From the NCBI RefSeq assembly GCF_000518645.1, contig NZ_JADZ01000025.1:1-64000 (forward strand): DNA of 64,000 nucleotides, given 5' to 3'. The number at the start of each line of letters is the position of its first letter. Positions within the stretch are counted from its first letter, which is position 1. Positions 17,583-26,842 of this stretch are shown here, piece by piece. The notes beneath the pieces were generated by a model. That model was not told where the DNA came from, ran no database searches, and saw only the letters and a list, made by a program, of their open reading frames with translations. A program made the translations under genes and the position numbers. The DNA comes from Curvibacter gracilis ATCC BAA-807. GTDB lineage: Bacteria; Pseudomonadota; Gammaproteobacteria; Burkholderiales; Burkholderiaceae_C.

Positions 17583-19274
17583 ATGAGCCAAGCACCCGAT
17601 CAGCCACAGGGCCACAGCGCCCGTGCGCCCGAGTCCGATTCACCCAGCAGCCCATCGCGGCGGCGCCTGTTGCAGGCCGGGGCGGGTGCCGCGGCCGCAG
17701 GCGGCCTGGCCGCCAGCCAGGCGCAAAGCCCCAGCCCGGCGGCCGGGGCCAAACCGGGGCCGGCCCGCTCGCTGCAGCAGCAGTTGCAGCGCCACATCCG
17801 GCACGTGGTGGTCATCTACCTGGAAAACCGCAGCTTCAACAACCTGTTTGCCGATTTCCCGGGCACGCTGGAGCCCTTGTCCAGCCTGCCGCCTGAGCGT
17901 TTTGTGCAGCGCGACCGCAATGGCCAGCCCCTGCCCAGCCTGCCCAAGGTGTGGGGCGGCATGGTGCCGCGCAGCCAGAGCTTGGGCGGCAAGACCTACA
18001 TGATCGACGAGGGCAAGATCAGCGGTCTGCCCAACGCCCCCTATGTGCTCAAGGATGCCGAGGGCCAGCCCCTGCCCGAGTCGGTGATCACGCGCGACCT
18101 GTGCCACCTGTTCTACCAGAACCAGATGCAGATCCATGGCGGCAAGAACGACGAGTTCGTGGCCTGGTCCGACGCGGGCGGGCTGGTGATGGGCTACTAC
18201 GGCGCCTCACGCCAGCAACTGGGCCTGTGGAAGCTGGCCCAGCAGTACACCTTGTGCGACCGCTTCTTCATGGCGGCCTTTGGCGGCTCGTACCTGAACC
18301 ACCAGTTTCTGGTCTCGGGGCGCACGCCCGAGTATTTCAACGCCGCCAACACCGCGGCGCGCAGCCGCATCGCCGTGACCGAAGACGGCCCCACCGGCAC
18401 CCGCCTGGCGCTGGCGCCCGACAGCCCGGCCTCGGCCCTGGACGGCAAGCCCAAGTACGTGAACGATGGGGCCATCACCCCTGACGGCTACGCCGTCAAT
18501 ACCATGGCGCCGCCGTTCCAGCCCAGCTACATCAAACCGGCCCCGGGGGGCGACCCCACGCTGGCCGACCCCGACGACGCCCGCACCCTGCCGCCCCAGA
18601 CCTACGACACCATTGGCGACCTGTTGTCGCGCAAGGGCGTCAGCTGGGCCTGGTATGGCGGCGCCTGGCAGGCCGCGCTGGACCACAAGGGCGGGGGCGA
18701 GCGGCCCAACTTCCAGTACCACCACCAGCCCTTCAACTACTTCAAGCAGTTCGGCCCGGGCACGGCAGAGCGCGCGCTGCACCTGCGCGATGGCGGCACC
18801 GGCGACAGCCCTATCTCCAACCACTTTCTGGCCGATGTGGTGGCCGGGCGGCTGCCTGCGGTCACCTTCTACAAGCCGCAAGGCAATCTGAACCTGCACG
18901 CCGGCTATTCGGACGTGGAGTCGGGCGACCAGCACGTGGCCAATGTGATCGAGCACCTGAAGAAGAGCCCGCAGTGGCCCCACATGCTGGTGGTGGTCAC
19001 CTTTGATGAAAACGGCGGCTGGTGGGACCCGGTGGCCCCGCCTCAGGGCGACCGCTGGGGGCCGGGCTCGCGCGTGCCGGCGCTGCTGGTGTCGCCGCAC
19101 GTCAAGAAGGGCCATGTGGACCACACCTTCTACGACACCACCTCGATCCTGCGCTTCATCACCCGCCTGCACGGGCTGCCGCAACTCGAGGGCCTGGCCG
19201 CGCGCGATGCGGCCTTCCGCGCCCGCGGCGAGCGCCCGCCGGGCGACTTGAGCGCGGCCTTCAGCTTTGCCTGA
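17583..19274 (+). CDS. Tat-exported AcpA-type acid phosphatase/phospholipase C family protein
   Basis: A 563-residue phosphoesterase of the bacterial AcpA/phospholipase C family. The N-terminus has a twin-arginine signal (SPSRRRLLQAGAGAAAAGG), so it is exported folded. Active-site blocks are VVVIYLENRSFNNLF near residue 78, with the Glu-Asn metal site and the nucleophile region after it, and VVVTFDENGGWWDPVAPP near 470. It would release phosphate from periplasmic or external esters. ATG 17583 is preceded by AGGGGATC. A perfect inverted repeat follows the stop. Confidence 0.88.
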   Translation: MSQAPDQPQGHSARAPESDSPSSPSRRRLLQAGAGAAAAGGLAASQAQSPSPAAGAKPGPARSLQQQLQRHIRHVVVIYLENRSFNNLFADFPGTLEPLSSLPPERFVQRDRNGQPLPSLPKVWGGMVPRSQSLGGKTYMIDEGKISGLPNAPYVLKDAEGQPLPESVITRDLCHLFYQNQMQIHGGKNDEFVAWSDAGGLVMGYYGASRQQLGLWKLAQQYTLCDRFFMAAFGGSYLNHQFLVSGRTPEYFNAANTAARSRIAVTEDGPTGTRLALAPDSPASALDGKPKYVNDGAITPDGYAVNTMAPPFQPSYIKPAPGGDPTLADPDDARTLPPQTYDTIGDLLSRKGVSWAWYGGAWQAALDHKGGGERPNFQYHHQPFNYFKQFGPGTAERALHLRDGGTGDSPISNHFLADVVAGRLPAVTFYKPQGNLNLHAGYSDVESGDQHVANVIEHLKKSPQWPHMLVVVTFDENGGWWDPVAPPQGDRWGPGSRVPALLVSPHVKKGHVDHTFYDTTSILRFITRLHGLPQLEGLAARDAAFRARGERPPGDLSAAFSFA

Positions 19275-19280
19275 AACGAC

Positions 19281-19302
19281 ACGGCCCGCCAAGGCGGGCC
19301 GT
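19281..19302. terminator. Perfect hairpin between convergent genes
   Basis: ACGGCCCGCC and GGCGGGCCGT pair perfectly around AA, six bases after the acid phosphatase stop. There is only a short T run, so its efficiency is unclear; it also lies downstream of the convergent Bug-family gene. Confidence 0.65.
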
Positions 19303-19345
19303 TGTGAGGCTGGGGGATCCAGCGGACCGGATCAACCGGCGTGGA

Positions 19346-20323
19346 TCATTCGGGTTCGATCTTCGCGTCGCGCACCACCTTGGCCCAGCGCGGGGCCTCG
19401 GCCTTGATCAGGGCGGCAAAGGCTTCGGGTGTGCCGCCGCCCACCTCGTTGCCCTGGCTGGTGATCTTCTGGCGCAGGTCGGGGTCTTGCAGGGCCTTGT
19501 TGCCCACGGCGTTGAGCATCTTCACCAGGTCGGCGGGCAGGCCCTTGGGGCCCACCAGGCCTTGCCAGTTGAGCACCTCGACGGCCGCAAAGCCTTGTTC
19601 GGTCATGGTCGGCAGGTCGGGCAGCAGCGTGGAGCGGGTCTTGCTGGTGATGCCCAGGGCGCGCATCTTGCCGGCCTTGATCGAGGGCATGGCGGCGTAC
19701 ATCTGCTCGAACATGAAATCGACCTGGCCGCCCATGAGGTCGGTGGCGGCGGCCGAGCCGCTCTTGTAGGGCGCGTGGATCATGTCCACCCCCACGGCGT
19801 GCTCGAACAGCGAGCCGCTCAGGTGGTGTGAGCCACCGATGCCGCCCGAGGCGTAGATGATCTTGCCCGGGCTGGCCTTGGCGGCCGCCACCAGGTCTTT
19901 CAGGGTCTTGTAGGGCGAGTCGTTGCGCACCATCAGGATCAACGGGCCCTTTTCGATCAGCACGATGGGCGTGATGTCGTTGAAGGGGTCGAAATTGAGC
20001 TTCTTGAACAGCGCGTGGTTCACCGACAGCGGGGCCAGGTTGCCCATGCCGAGGGTGTAGCCATCGGGCTTGCCGCGGGCGATGGCTTCAGTGCCGATGT
20101 TGCCGCCGGCGCCGGCCTTGTTGTCAATGATGATGGGCTGGCCCAGCAGGGCGCTCATGGCCTTGGCCACCTGGCGCGAGCGGATGTCGGCGTTGCCGCC
20201 GGCGGCGTAGGGGCAGATCCAGGTGATGGCTTTGCTGGGGTACTTGTCTTGGGCCAGGGCCAGATTGGCCAGGCCGGGCAGGCTGGCGGCGCCAGCCAAT
20301 TGCAGCAGGGTGCGGCGTTGCAT
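19346..20323 (-). CDS. Bug-family (TctC-like) periplasmic substrate-binding protein
   Basis: A 325-residue binding protein of the tripartite tricarboxylate transporter type. It begins MQRRTLLQLAGAASLPGLAN, a signal peptide, followed by the hallmark PSKAITWICPYAAGGNADI and AGAGGNIGTEAIARGKPDGY. Such proteins bind carboxylates or similar small anions. No TctA/TctB membrane genes are adjacent, which is typical for the very numerous orphan Bug proteins of Burkholderiales. CAT at 20321-20323 is the start, with AGGGATG-like sequence lacking a clear ribosome site. Confidence 0.9.
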   Translation of the reverse strand: MQRRTLLQLAGAASLPGLANLALAQDKYPSKAITWICPYAAGGNADIRSRQVAKAMSALLGQPIIIDNKAGAGGNIGTEAIARGKPDGYTLGMGNLAPLSVNHALFKKLNFDPFNDITPIVLIEKGPLILMVRNDSPYKTLKDLVAAAKASPGKIIYASGGIGGSHHLSGSLFEHAVGVDMIHAPYKSGSAAATDLMGGQVDFMFEQMYAAMPSIKAGKMRALGITSKTRSTLLPDLPTMTEQGFAAVEVLNWQGLVGPKGLPADLVKMLNAVGNKALQDPDLRQKITSQGNEVGGGTPEAFAALIKAEAPRWAKVVRDAKIEPE

Positions 20324-20534
20324 GAGGGATGTCCTTCGTTTGTCTCTTTGTACCGGCCCACCACAGAGCAGGGGCCACCAAGCCCCACCAATGTAGCGTG
20401 CCCAAGCTTTCAGTCGGCTGTCAGAGCGCCATGGGGCTTTTTGCAGATGCTCCACAATCCGGGCTTTGACCGGGGCGGCATCCCCGCTCAAAGCCAATTC
20501 AAAGCTTGTTCGGAGCCTGTTCGGAGACCGTTTG

Positions 20535-21551
20535 ATGTTCATGTTGCGTTGCTGCCTGTGCCTGTTGCTCGGATGCGCCTGGCTGTTGCCCGCCCGGGCG
20601 GGCGACCGGGTGGCGCTGATCGTGGCCGGGCTGGACAAGCAGATCTACCTGCCGGTGAAGCTGGCCGCCCAACTGGGCTACTTCCGGGATCAAGACCTTG
20701 AGGTGGAATTGCTCAGCGAACCCTCAGGGGCCAATGCCGAAGATGTGCTGCTGGTGGGCGCGGCCCAGGGCGTGGTCGGGGCCTACCACCACACGCTGGA
20801 CCTGCAGGCGCGCGGCAAGGCGGCGCAATCGGTGGTGCTGTTCACGCTGTCGCCCGGCGAGGTGGAGCTGGTGGCCACCCGCCAGGCCGCGGCCATCAGC
20901 AGCCCGGCCGACTGGAAGGGGCGCCGCCTGGGGGTGACGGGCCTGAGTTCGGTCACCCATGTGCTCACCCATGCCCTGGCCCTGCGCCAGGGCTTGAAGC
21001 CGCAGGACTACACCGTGCTGCCCGTGGGCAGCGGCCCCGCCTTTGCCGCGGCCCTGCGCGAAGGGCGCATCGACGGCGGCATGAGCTCCGAGCCCCTGGC
21101 CAGCAGCCTGGTCCAGAGCGGCGAGGCCCGGGTGCTGGTGGACCTGCGCACGCCCGAGTCCACCCAGAAGGCACTGGGGCAGAGCTACCCCTTTGCCGCG
21201 CTCTACATGCAGAGCGCCTGGATCAGCAGCCACCCGGGCGAGGTGCAGCGCCTGGTGACGGCGCTGGTGCGGGCGCTGCGCTTCATCCAGCAGCGCAGCC
21301 CGGCCGAGGTGGCCGCAGCGCTGGGCCTGCAGGGGGATGAGGCCGCGCTCTACGCCCGGGCCCTGGGCGAAAGCCGGGCCATGTTCTCGGCCGACGGGCT
21401 GATGCCCGAGGGCGGCCCGCAGCAGGTTCAGCGCCTGGCCGCGCTGGTGAACCGGCCGCAGCGCGAGCGGCGGCTCGACCTGGGCCGCACCTTCACCAAC
21501 GACTTTGCGCGCCAGGCCAACGCCAGCCTGGGGCCCCTGAGTTCACCCTGA
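20535..21551 (+). CDS. NMT1/SsuA-like ABC substrate-binding protein
   Basis: A 338-residue periplasmic binding protein with a signal peptide (cleavage after PARA). The block KQIYLPVKLAAQLGYFRDQD is characteristic of the NMT1/THI5 and SsuA/TauA group, which bind sulfonates, nitrate or pyrimidines. Permease and ATPase genes are not adjacent. ATG 20535 is preferred over an in-frame upstream start at 20466 because it puts the signal peptide at the N-terminus. Confidence 0.75.
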   Translation: MFMLRCCLCLLLGCAWLLPARAGDRVALIVAGLDKQIYLPVKLAAQLGYFRDQDLEVELLSEPSGANAEDVLLVGAAQGVVGAYHHTLDLQARGKAAQSVVLFTLSPGEVELVATRQAAAISSPADWKGRRLGVTGLSSVTHVLTHALALRQGLKPQDYTVLPVGSGPAFAAALREGRIDGGMSSEPLASSLVQSGEARVLVDLRTPESTQKALGQSYPFAALYMQSAWISSHPGEVQRLVTALVRALRFIQQRSPAEVAAALGLQGDEAALYARALGESRAMFSADGLMPEGGPQQVQRLAALVNRPQRERRLDLGRTFTNDFARQANASLGPLSSP

Positions 21552-21553
21552 AC

Positions 21554-23014
21554 TCAGGCCGGGGTGCCGGCCGCCGCAGTTGCGCTGGCGGCGAACGCCA
21601 CCGTGACGCGCAGCCCCCGCCCCTGGGGGCCATCGCCCAATTGCACGCTGGCGCGGTGGGCCTGGGCGATTTCACGCACGATGGCCAGGCCCAGGCCGCA
21701 GCCATCGGATTGCTGGTTGTCCAGCCTGAAGAAGCGCTCGAACACGCGCTCGCGCAGCGCGGGCGGGATGCCCGGGCCGTTGTCTTCCACCTCCAGCAGC
21801 ACCTGCCCCGGGGGGCGGCGCAGGCGCAGGGTCACGGCGCCGCCCGGCGGGGTGTAGCGCAGCGCGTTGTCGATCAGGTTGGCGCACAGCTCGTGCAGCA
21901 GGTGGGCCGAGCCCGTCACCTCGAAGCGTTCCGCCTGGCGCCCATCCGGCCCCTCATGTCCATCCTGCCCCTCGGCTTCGAAGCCCAGGTCGATCTCGCG
22001 CTGCGCGGCCAGCAGGGCCAGGCGCTCCAGCACCTCGCGGGCGGTCTGGCCCAGGTCGAGCGGGCTCAGCGTGTCGGGGCGGCTGCGGTTGGCCTCGGCC
22101 GCCGAAAAGCTCAGCAGCTGTTGCACCAGGCGCGTGCCGTGCTGCAGCGTGGTCTGGGCGGCGCGAAGGGCCTCCTGGCGGGCGGGCTCGTCGCTCTGCC
22201 TCAGGGCAAACACCAGCTGGGTGTTCAGCACCGTCAGGGGGGTGCGCAGCTGGTGGGCGGCATCGGCAATGAAGCGGCTGTGGGCCGACATGTGGTGGTC
22301 CAGCCGGGCCGCGTAGTCGGTCATGGCGTCGGCCAGCGGGGCCAGCTCGGTGGGCAGGTGGCGCGAGGGCAGGGGCTCCAGCGTGCCGGGCTGGCGGGCC
22401 AGCACCTGGTCGCGCAAGCGTGTCACCGGCCGCAAACCCCGGCGCAGCCCCAGGCCCAACAGCAGCGCCACGCCGGTCAACAGGCCCAACTCGCGCCACA
22501 GTGCGCTGCGCCAGATCTCGCCGGCCAGGGCATCGCGCCCCACCAGGGTCTGGGCCACCTCGATCAGCAGCGTGGTCTGCGCGGGGGCGCTGAGCACCGG
22601 CTGGCTGAAGGCCACGGCCTGCACGGCCTGCTGGTTCTGCCAGGTGTCGAAGTACACCGCCTCGTCGGGTGCGGGGGGCTGGGGCGGTGGCGGCAGCTCG
22701 GGGTAGCCCAGCAGCAGCTCGCCGTTGGCCTGGGTGACGCGGTAGTAGACGCGGTCGGCGTAGGGCGAGGCAAACAGCTCCAGCGCCGCGGGCGGCAGCA
22801 CCACATTGGGCTGGCCGTCCTGGATCTCGATCTGCTGCCCGATCATGCGGGCGGCGCCCAGCAGCATGCGCTGCTGCACCAGGGTGGCGGTCTGGCGGGC
22901 GTCGCGGTAGGTGATCCACAGGTCCAGCGCTGCCAGCAGGGCCAGGGGCAGCAGCAGCCAGCCCATGAGCTGGCGCAGCAGGCTGGTGCGACGGGGGGAT
23001 TCGGTCGGCGCCAT
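21554..23014 (-). CDS. Sensor histidine kinase, TctE/QseC-like
   Basis: A 486-residue membrane histidine kinase. It has a transmembrane helix at ~15-33, a periplasmic sensor region to ~180, a second helix near 185, a HAMP-like linker, the phospho-acceptor motif FIADAAHQLRTPL near residue 265, and an HATPase domain with DNALRYTPPGGAV and GCGLGLAIVREIAQAH. It lies eight bases downstream of its response regulator in the same direction. The sensor type matches TctE/QseC kinases, which often sense carboxylates, and a Bug/TctC-type protein is nearby. Confidence 0.9.
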   Translation of the reverse strand: MAPTESPRRTSLLRQLMGWLLLPLALLAALDLWITYRDARQTATLVQQRMLLGAARMIGQQIEIQDGQPNVVLPPAALELFASPYADRVYYRVTQANGELLLGYPELPPPPQPPAPDEAVYFDTWQNQQAVQAVAFSQPVLSAPAQTTLLIEVAQTLVGRDALAGEIWRSALWRELGLLTGVALLLGLGLRRGLRPVTRLRDQVLARQPGTLEPLPSRHLPTELAPLADAMTDYAARLDHHMSAHSRFIADAAHQLRTPLTVLNTQLVFALRQSDEPARQEALRAAQTTLQHGTRLVQQLLSFSAAEANRSRPDTLSPLDLGQTAREVLERLALLAAQREIDLGFEAEGQDGHEGPDGRQAERFEVTGSAHLLHELCANLIDNALRYTPPGGAVTLRLRRPPGQVLLEVEDNGPGIPPALRERVFERFFRLDNQQSDGCGLGLAIVREIAQAHRASVQLGDGPQGRGLRVTVAFAASATAAAGTPA

Positions 23015-23022
23015 GGGCGGCT

Positions 23023-23706
23023 TCAGGGGGCCTGGGATTTCAGCAGGTAGCCCAGGCCGCGCAGGGTGATGATGGCCACATCGCTGCCCAGCAGCTTTTT
23101 GCGCACCCGGTGCACATAGATCTCCACCGCGTCGGGCGAGACGTTGTCGTCCAGCGTGAACAAGGCCTCGCTCAGGGCCTGTTTGCTCACGGTCTGGCCC
23201 TGTTTGAGCAGCAGCGTCTCGAGCAGGGCGTGTTCCCGCGGGGTGAGCTGCAGTGGCGCGGCGTCCGGGCCCTCGCCGAGGCTGAACAGGCGCGTGTTGC
23301 TGTCGTAGCCGAGCGCGCCGCAGCGCAGCAGGGGGTTCTTGTGGTTGGCGTGGCGGCGCAGCAGCACGCGGATGCGGGCCTCCAGCTCGGCCACCTCGAA
23401 GGGCTTGCCCATGTAGTCGTCGGCCCCGCTGTCCAGCCCGGCCACACGCCCGGCCAGGGTGTCGCGGGCGCTCAGGATCAGCACCGGCACGTTGTTGTCA
23501 CGCGCCCGCAGGCGGCGCAGCACCTCGTCGCCGGCCAGGCCGGGCAGCTCCAGGTCCAGGATCACCAGGTCATAGCGCTCGCTGAGCAGCCGGGCGTGGG
23601 CGTCGGCGCCGTCGTAGGCGCATTCGATCACGTAGCGGTCTTTTTGCAGGGTGCGGGCCAGCCACTCGGACAGGGGGCGGTTGTCTTCGACCAGCAGGAT
23701 GCGCAT
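23023..23706 (-). CDS. OmpR-family response regulator, TctD/QseB-like
   Basis: A 227-residue regulator: receiver domain with acidic pair EDN at 7-9 and phospho-Asp in LVILDLELPG near 51, conserved Lys in YMGKPFEVAE, then a winged-helix output domain (QLTPREHALLETLLLKQGQT ... VEIYVHRVRKKL). It is the first gene of an operon with the histidine kinase. Confidence 0.92.
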   Translation of the reverse strand: MRILLVEDNRPLSEWLARTLQKDRYVIECAYDGADAHARLLSERYDLVILDLELPGLAGDEVLRRLRARDNNVPVLILSARDTLAGRVAGLDSGADDYMGKPFEVAELEARIRVLLRRHANHKNPLLRCGALGYDSNTRLFSLGEGPDAAPLQLTPREHALLETLLLKQGQTVSKQALSEALFTLDDNVSPDAVEIYVHRVRKKLLGSDVAIITLRGLGYLLKSQAP

Positions 23707-23827
23707 GGGCAGGGTGATGAACGGTGGGGCAGGGTGGGCAGGGCGGCAGCGGGCTGGCCGCGGCTTTCGGGCGCCATCCTAACGCCTGCGGGCCGAGGGT
23801 TGGCCCGGCCTGGCGTCAGGAGCCGCC

Positions 23828-24595
23828 ATGACTTCTGGAACAATCGGGCCCATGCAACTGCAGGATATTCTTTTTTCACAAGGCTTCGGCACGCGCCGTG
23901 TCTGCGCGGGCCTGGTTCAACAAGGCCTGGTCGAGGTCTTCGAGTCGGCGTCTTCCGACAGCGCGGTGACGGTCACCGAATCGGCCCGCGACTTCGAGCC
24001 CGAGGGTCTGCGCTTCAAGGTTCAGGGTGTGCCCTGGGCCTTCCACGAGAAGGCCTACGTGATGCTGCACAAGCCGGCCGGCACCGAGTGCTCGCAAAAG
24101 CCCTCGGCCTGGCCCAGCATCTACACCCTGCTGCCAGCGGCCTTGCGCCAGCGCCCCAGCAAGAGCGCCGTGCAGGGCGTGCAGGCCGTGGGCCGGCTCG
24201 ACCAGGACACCACGGGCCTGCTGCTGCTGAGCGACGACGGCCAGTTCATCCACCGCATGAGCTCGCCCAAGAAGCACGTGCCCAAGGTGTACGAGGTGGT
24301 GACCAAGCACCCGATCGACGACAGCCAGGTGCAACGCCTGCTGGCCGGCGTGGTGCTGGACGACGACCCCAAGCCCGTGCGCGCCGCGGCCTGCGAGGCG
24401 CCCAGCCCGCTGCACCTGCGCCTGACCCTGCTGGAAGGCAAGTACCACCAGGTCAAGCGCATGGTGGCCGCCGTGGGCAACCGGGTGGAGGGCCTGCACC
24501 GCTCGCGCATCGGCGGCCTGGCGCTGCCCGACGACCTGGCCCCGGGCCAATGGCGCTTTCTGAGCCCGGCCGACCTGGAGCTGCTCAAGGCCTGA
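23828..24595 (+). CDS. RsuA-family rRNA pseudouridine synthase
   Basis: A 255-residue pseudouridine synthase of the RsuA/RluE group. An S4-like N-terminus (ILFSQGFGTRRVCAGLVQQG) precedes the catalytic domain with YVMLHKPAGTECS and the active-site motif GRLDQDTTGLLLLSDDG, whose first Asp is catalytic. It ends with GKYHQVKRMVAAVGNRV. It probably modifies 16S or 23S rRNA. ATG 23828 has AGGAG five bases upstream; ATG 23852, also in frame, is closer to the usual family start but has a weaker site. Confidence 0.88.
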   Translation: MTSGTIGPMQLQDILFSQGFGTRRVCAGLVQQGLVEVFESASSDSAVTVTESARDFEPEGLRFKVQGVPWAFHEKAYVMLHKPAGTECSQKPSAWPSIYTLLPAALRQRPSKSAVQGVQAVGRLDQDTTGLLLLSDDGQFIHRMSSPKKHVPKVYEVVTKHPIDDSQVQRLLAGVVLDDDPKPVRAAACEAPSPLHLRLTLLEGKYHQVKRMVAAVGNRVEGLHRSRIGGLALPDDLAPGQWRFLSPADLELLKA

Positions 24596-24675
24596 GGGAT
24601 CTGTATACCTGTGTGTGTTGATGTAACAGGCCCCTGCCGAGCCCCGGCTACACTGGCGGCCTGATCTGAAAGTGG

Positions 24676-26028
24676 ATGTTTGTGAAGTCGTTTGCCCGCC
24701 GTCGTGTCTCTGGTCTTTCGCGTGCCCATGGGCATGCCGTGATGGCCGCATCGTTGCTTTTGGGGGCCGCCATGGCCCCCGCCTGGGCCCAGTCGCCTGC
24801 CGGTGCGGCCGGCGAGGCGCCCAGCCCGGTGACCGCCAGTTCGGCGTCCGCCAGCCCCGAGGCGCCCAAGCCCGTGGCGACCGAGAGCGCCAAGCCCAAG
24901 GCCAAGCCGGCTGCGAAGCCGGGCACCGACCCCGCCGCCAAGGCCAAGGCCCATGCAAAGGCCGACGCCAAGCGCCCGGCCAAGGCTGAGGCGGCTGTGG
25001 CCGCCGCAGCCACCGCAGGCGCGGCCGCCGCCGCTGTGGCCGCATCCGCCCCCCCGGCGAGCACGCCTGCACCGGCAGCCGGTGCCACGGCGGCTGCAGC
25101 CTCGGGCAATGGTGGTCTGACCCACCCGATCTTTGTGCTGAATTCGCTGGACGCCACCATCAGCGTGATCGACCCGCAGACCTGGACCGAGACCAAGCGC
25201 ATCCCGACCGGCAAAGAGCCGCATCACCTGTACCTGACGCCCGACGAGAAATCGCTGATCGTGGCCAATGCGCTGGGCGACTCGCTGACCTTTCTGGACC
25301 CCCGCACGGCCGAGGTGCAGCGCACGGTGCGCGGCATCGTCGACCCCTACCAGCTGCGCTTCTCGCCCGACATGAAGTGGATGGTGACGGCCGGCAACCG
25401 CCTGAACCACGTCGACATCTACCGCTGGGACGGCAAGGACGTGACGCTGTCCAAGCGCATTTCCACCGGCAAGACGCCCAGCCACCTGTGGATCGACAGC
25501 ACCAGCAGCATCGTCTACTCGACCATGCAGGACAGCGATGAGCTGGTGGCCATCGACCTGAACACCCAGACCCTGAAGTGGCGCGTCAAGACCGGTTCGC
25601 TGCCGGCCGACGTGTACGGCAGCCCCGACGACAAGACCTTGTTCATCGGCCTGACCGGTGGCGAGGGGGTGGAGGTGTATGACGTCAGCGGGGGCAAGGA
25701 AGCCCGCCTGCTCAAGACCATCCCCACCGGCAAGGGCGCGCACGCCTTCCGTGGGGCAGGCGACCGCCGCCACATCTATGTGAGCAACCGCGTGGCCAAC
25801 ACGCTGAGCAAGATCGACATGCAGACCCAGACCGTGGTGGCCCAGCTGCCCGGCCCCACCGGGCCGGACTGCATGGACGTGTCGGCCGATGGCCGGCTGA
25901 TCCTGCTTAGCTCGCGCTGGGGGCGCAAGATGACGGTGATCGACACCGAAAGCCGCAAGGTGCTGCGCCAGATCAGCGTGGGCAAGTCTCCTCATGGCGT
26001 CTGGACCCTTGACCACGCACCGCGCTGA
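24676..26028 (+). CDS. Exported YVTN-type beta-propeller protein with Ala/Lys/Pro linker
   Basis: A 450-residue secreted or periplasmic protein. A signal peptide (cleavage after AWA, ~residue 38) is followed by about 105 residues of low-complexity Ala/Lys/Pro sequence and then a seven-bladed YncE-like propeller from ~150 (ATISVIDPQTWTETKRIPTG; IYVSNRVANTLSKIDMQTQT; MTVIDTESRKVLRQISVGKS). Function is unknown; such propellers bind ligands or cell-wall components. The 3' end overlaps the next gene by 35 bases, which points to co-expression with the deacetylase. Confidence 0.8.
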   Translation: MFVKSFARRRVSGLSRAHGHAVMAASLLLGAAMAPAWAQSPAGAAGEAPSPVTASSASASPEAPKPVATESAKPKAKPAAKPGTDPAAKAKAHAKADAKRPAKAEAAVAAAATAGAAAAAVAASAPPASTPAPAAGATAAAASGNGGLTHPIFVLNSLDATISVIDPQTWTETKRIPTGKEPHHLYLTPDEKSLIVANALGDSLTFLDPRTAEVQRTVRGIVDPYQLRFSPDMKWMVTAGNRLNHVDIYRWDGKDVTLSKRISTGKTPSHLWIDSTSSIVYSTMQDSDELVAIDLNTQTLKWRVKTGSLPADVYGSPDDKTLFIGLTGGEGVEVYDVSGGKEARLLKTIPTGKGAHAFRGAGDRRHIYVSNRVANTLSKIDMQTQTVVAQLPGPTGPDCMDVSADGRLILLSSRWGRKMTVIDTESRKVLRQISVGKSPHGVWTLDHAPR

Positions 26029-26830
26029 TCGTTGCCACCGGTGGCTGGGCCTGGGGGCCGGGCTGCTGTTGGGGCTGGCCTCGGCGGCCCAGGCGGCCGC
26101 CACCTGCGCCAAGCCGCTGTACCTGACTTTCGACACCGGCCACATGGGCGTGGCACCCCTGATTGCCGAGGTGCTCAAGCGCGAGCAGGTGCGGGTGACC
26201 TTTTTTGCCGCCAACGAGCCCACCCAGCAGGGGGACGGCACGCTGGGCGAGTACTGGGCCCACTGGTGGCGCGAGCGCGCTGCCGAGGGTCATACCTTTG
26301 CCAGCCACACCTACGACCACGTCTACTGGCGTGCCGATCTGCCGGCGCCCGCCGGGCAGTGGCGCTTCCGGGTCAAGCCCTCGGCCGGCCCGGACGCCGG
26401 GCGTGAGTCGGTGATCGACGGCCCGGCCTATTGCGCGCAACTCGACCGCTCTTCGCAACGCCTGCAGGCCCTGACCGGGCAGGCGCCCTTGCCCTTGTTC
26501 CGCGCGCCGGGGGGCAAGACCTCGCCCCAGTTGCTGGCGGCGGCCCGCCAGTGCGGCTATGCCCACGTGGATTGGGCGCCGGCGGGCTTTCTGGGCGACG
26601 AACTGCCCAGCGAGCGCTTCAGCAACGCGCAGTTGCTGGAGCGGGCCCTGAAGAACCTGCGCGCCGGCGACATCCTGATGGCCCACCTGGGCATCTGGTC
26701 GCGCCGCGACCCCTGGGCACCGGCGGTGCTGGAGCCGCTGATCCAGGGCCTGAAGGCCAAGGGCTTTTGTTTTGCAACCTTGCGTGAGCACCCGGCCTAC
26801 CGCGACTGGCTGGCCCGCAACGGGCGTTGA
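25994..26830 (+). CDS. Polysaccharide deacetylase (NodB homology), TFDTGH subfamily
   Basis: A 278-residue exported enzyme of carbohydrate esterase family 4. After a signal peptide (LLLGLASAAQA) come the motifs: TFDTGH (motif 1), SHTYDH (motif 2, both metal-binding His), RAPGG (motif 3), VDWAPAGF (motif 4) and LMAHLGIW (motif 5). Motif 1 is normally TFDDG, where the second Asp binds the metal; here it is Thr, so the enzyme may use altered metal coordination. The start at 25994 overlaps the propeller gene; no later in-frame start precedes the signal peptide. Confidence 0.85.
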   Translation: MASGPLTTHRADRCHRWLGLGAGLLLGLASAAQAAATCAKPLYLTFDTGHMGVAPLIAEVLKREQVRVTFFAANEPTQQGDGTLGEYWAHWWRERAAEGHTFASHTYDHVYWRADLPAPAGQWRFRVKPSAGPDAGRESVIDGPAYCAQLDRSSQRLQALTGQAPLPLFRAPGGKTSPQLLAAARQCGYAHVDWAPAGFLGDELPSERFSNAQLLERALKNLRAGDILMAHLGIWSRRDPWAPAVLEPLIQGLKAKGFCFATLREHPAYRDWLARNGR

Positions 26831-26842
26831 GACTGCGTTTGA

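Noticed and set aside
16797-19274. 825-codon frame that covers ZntB-like gene and phosphatase
   Set aside because: Its first ~260 codons are an out-of-frame shadow of the ZntB-like gene. The real protein starts at 17583 with a ribosome site and a Tat signal.
24880-25110. Tandem repeat or second gene in the Ala/Lys/Pro region
   Set aside because: It is low-complexity linker coding sequence inside the propeller protein with no regular repeat unit.
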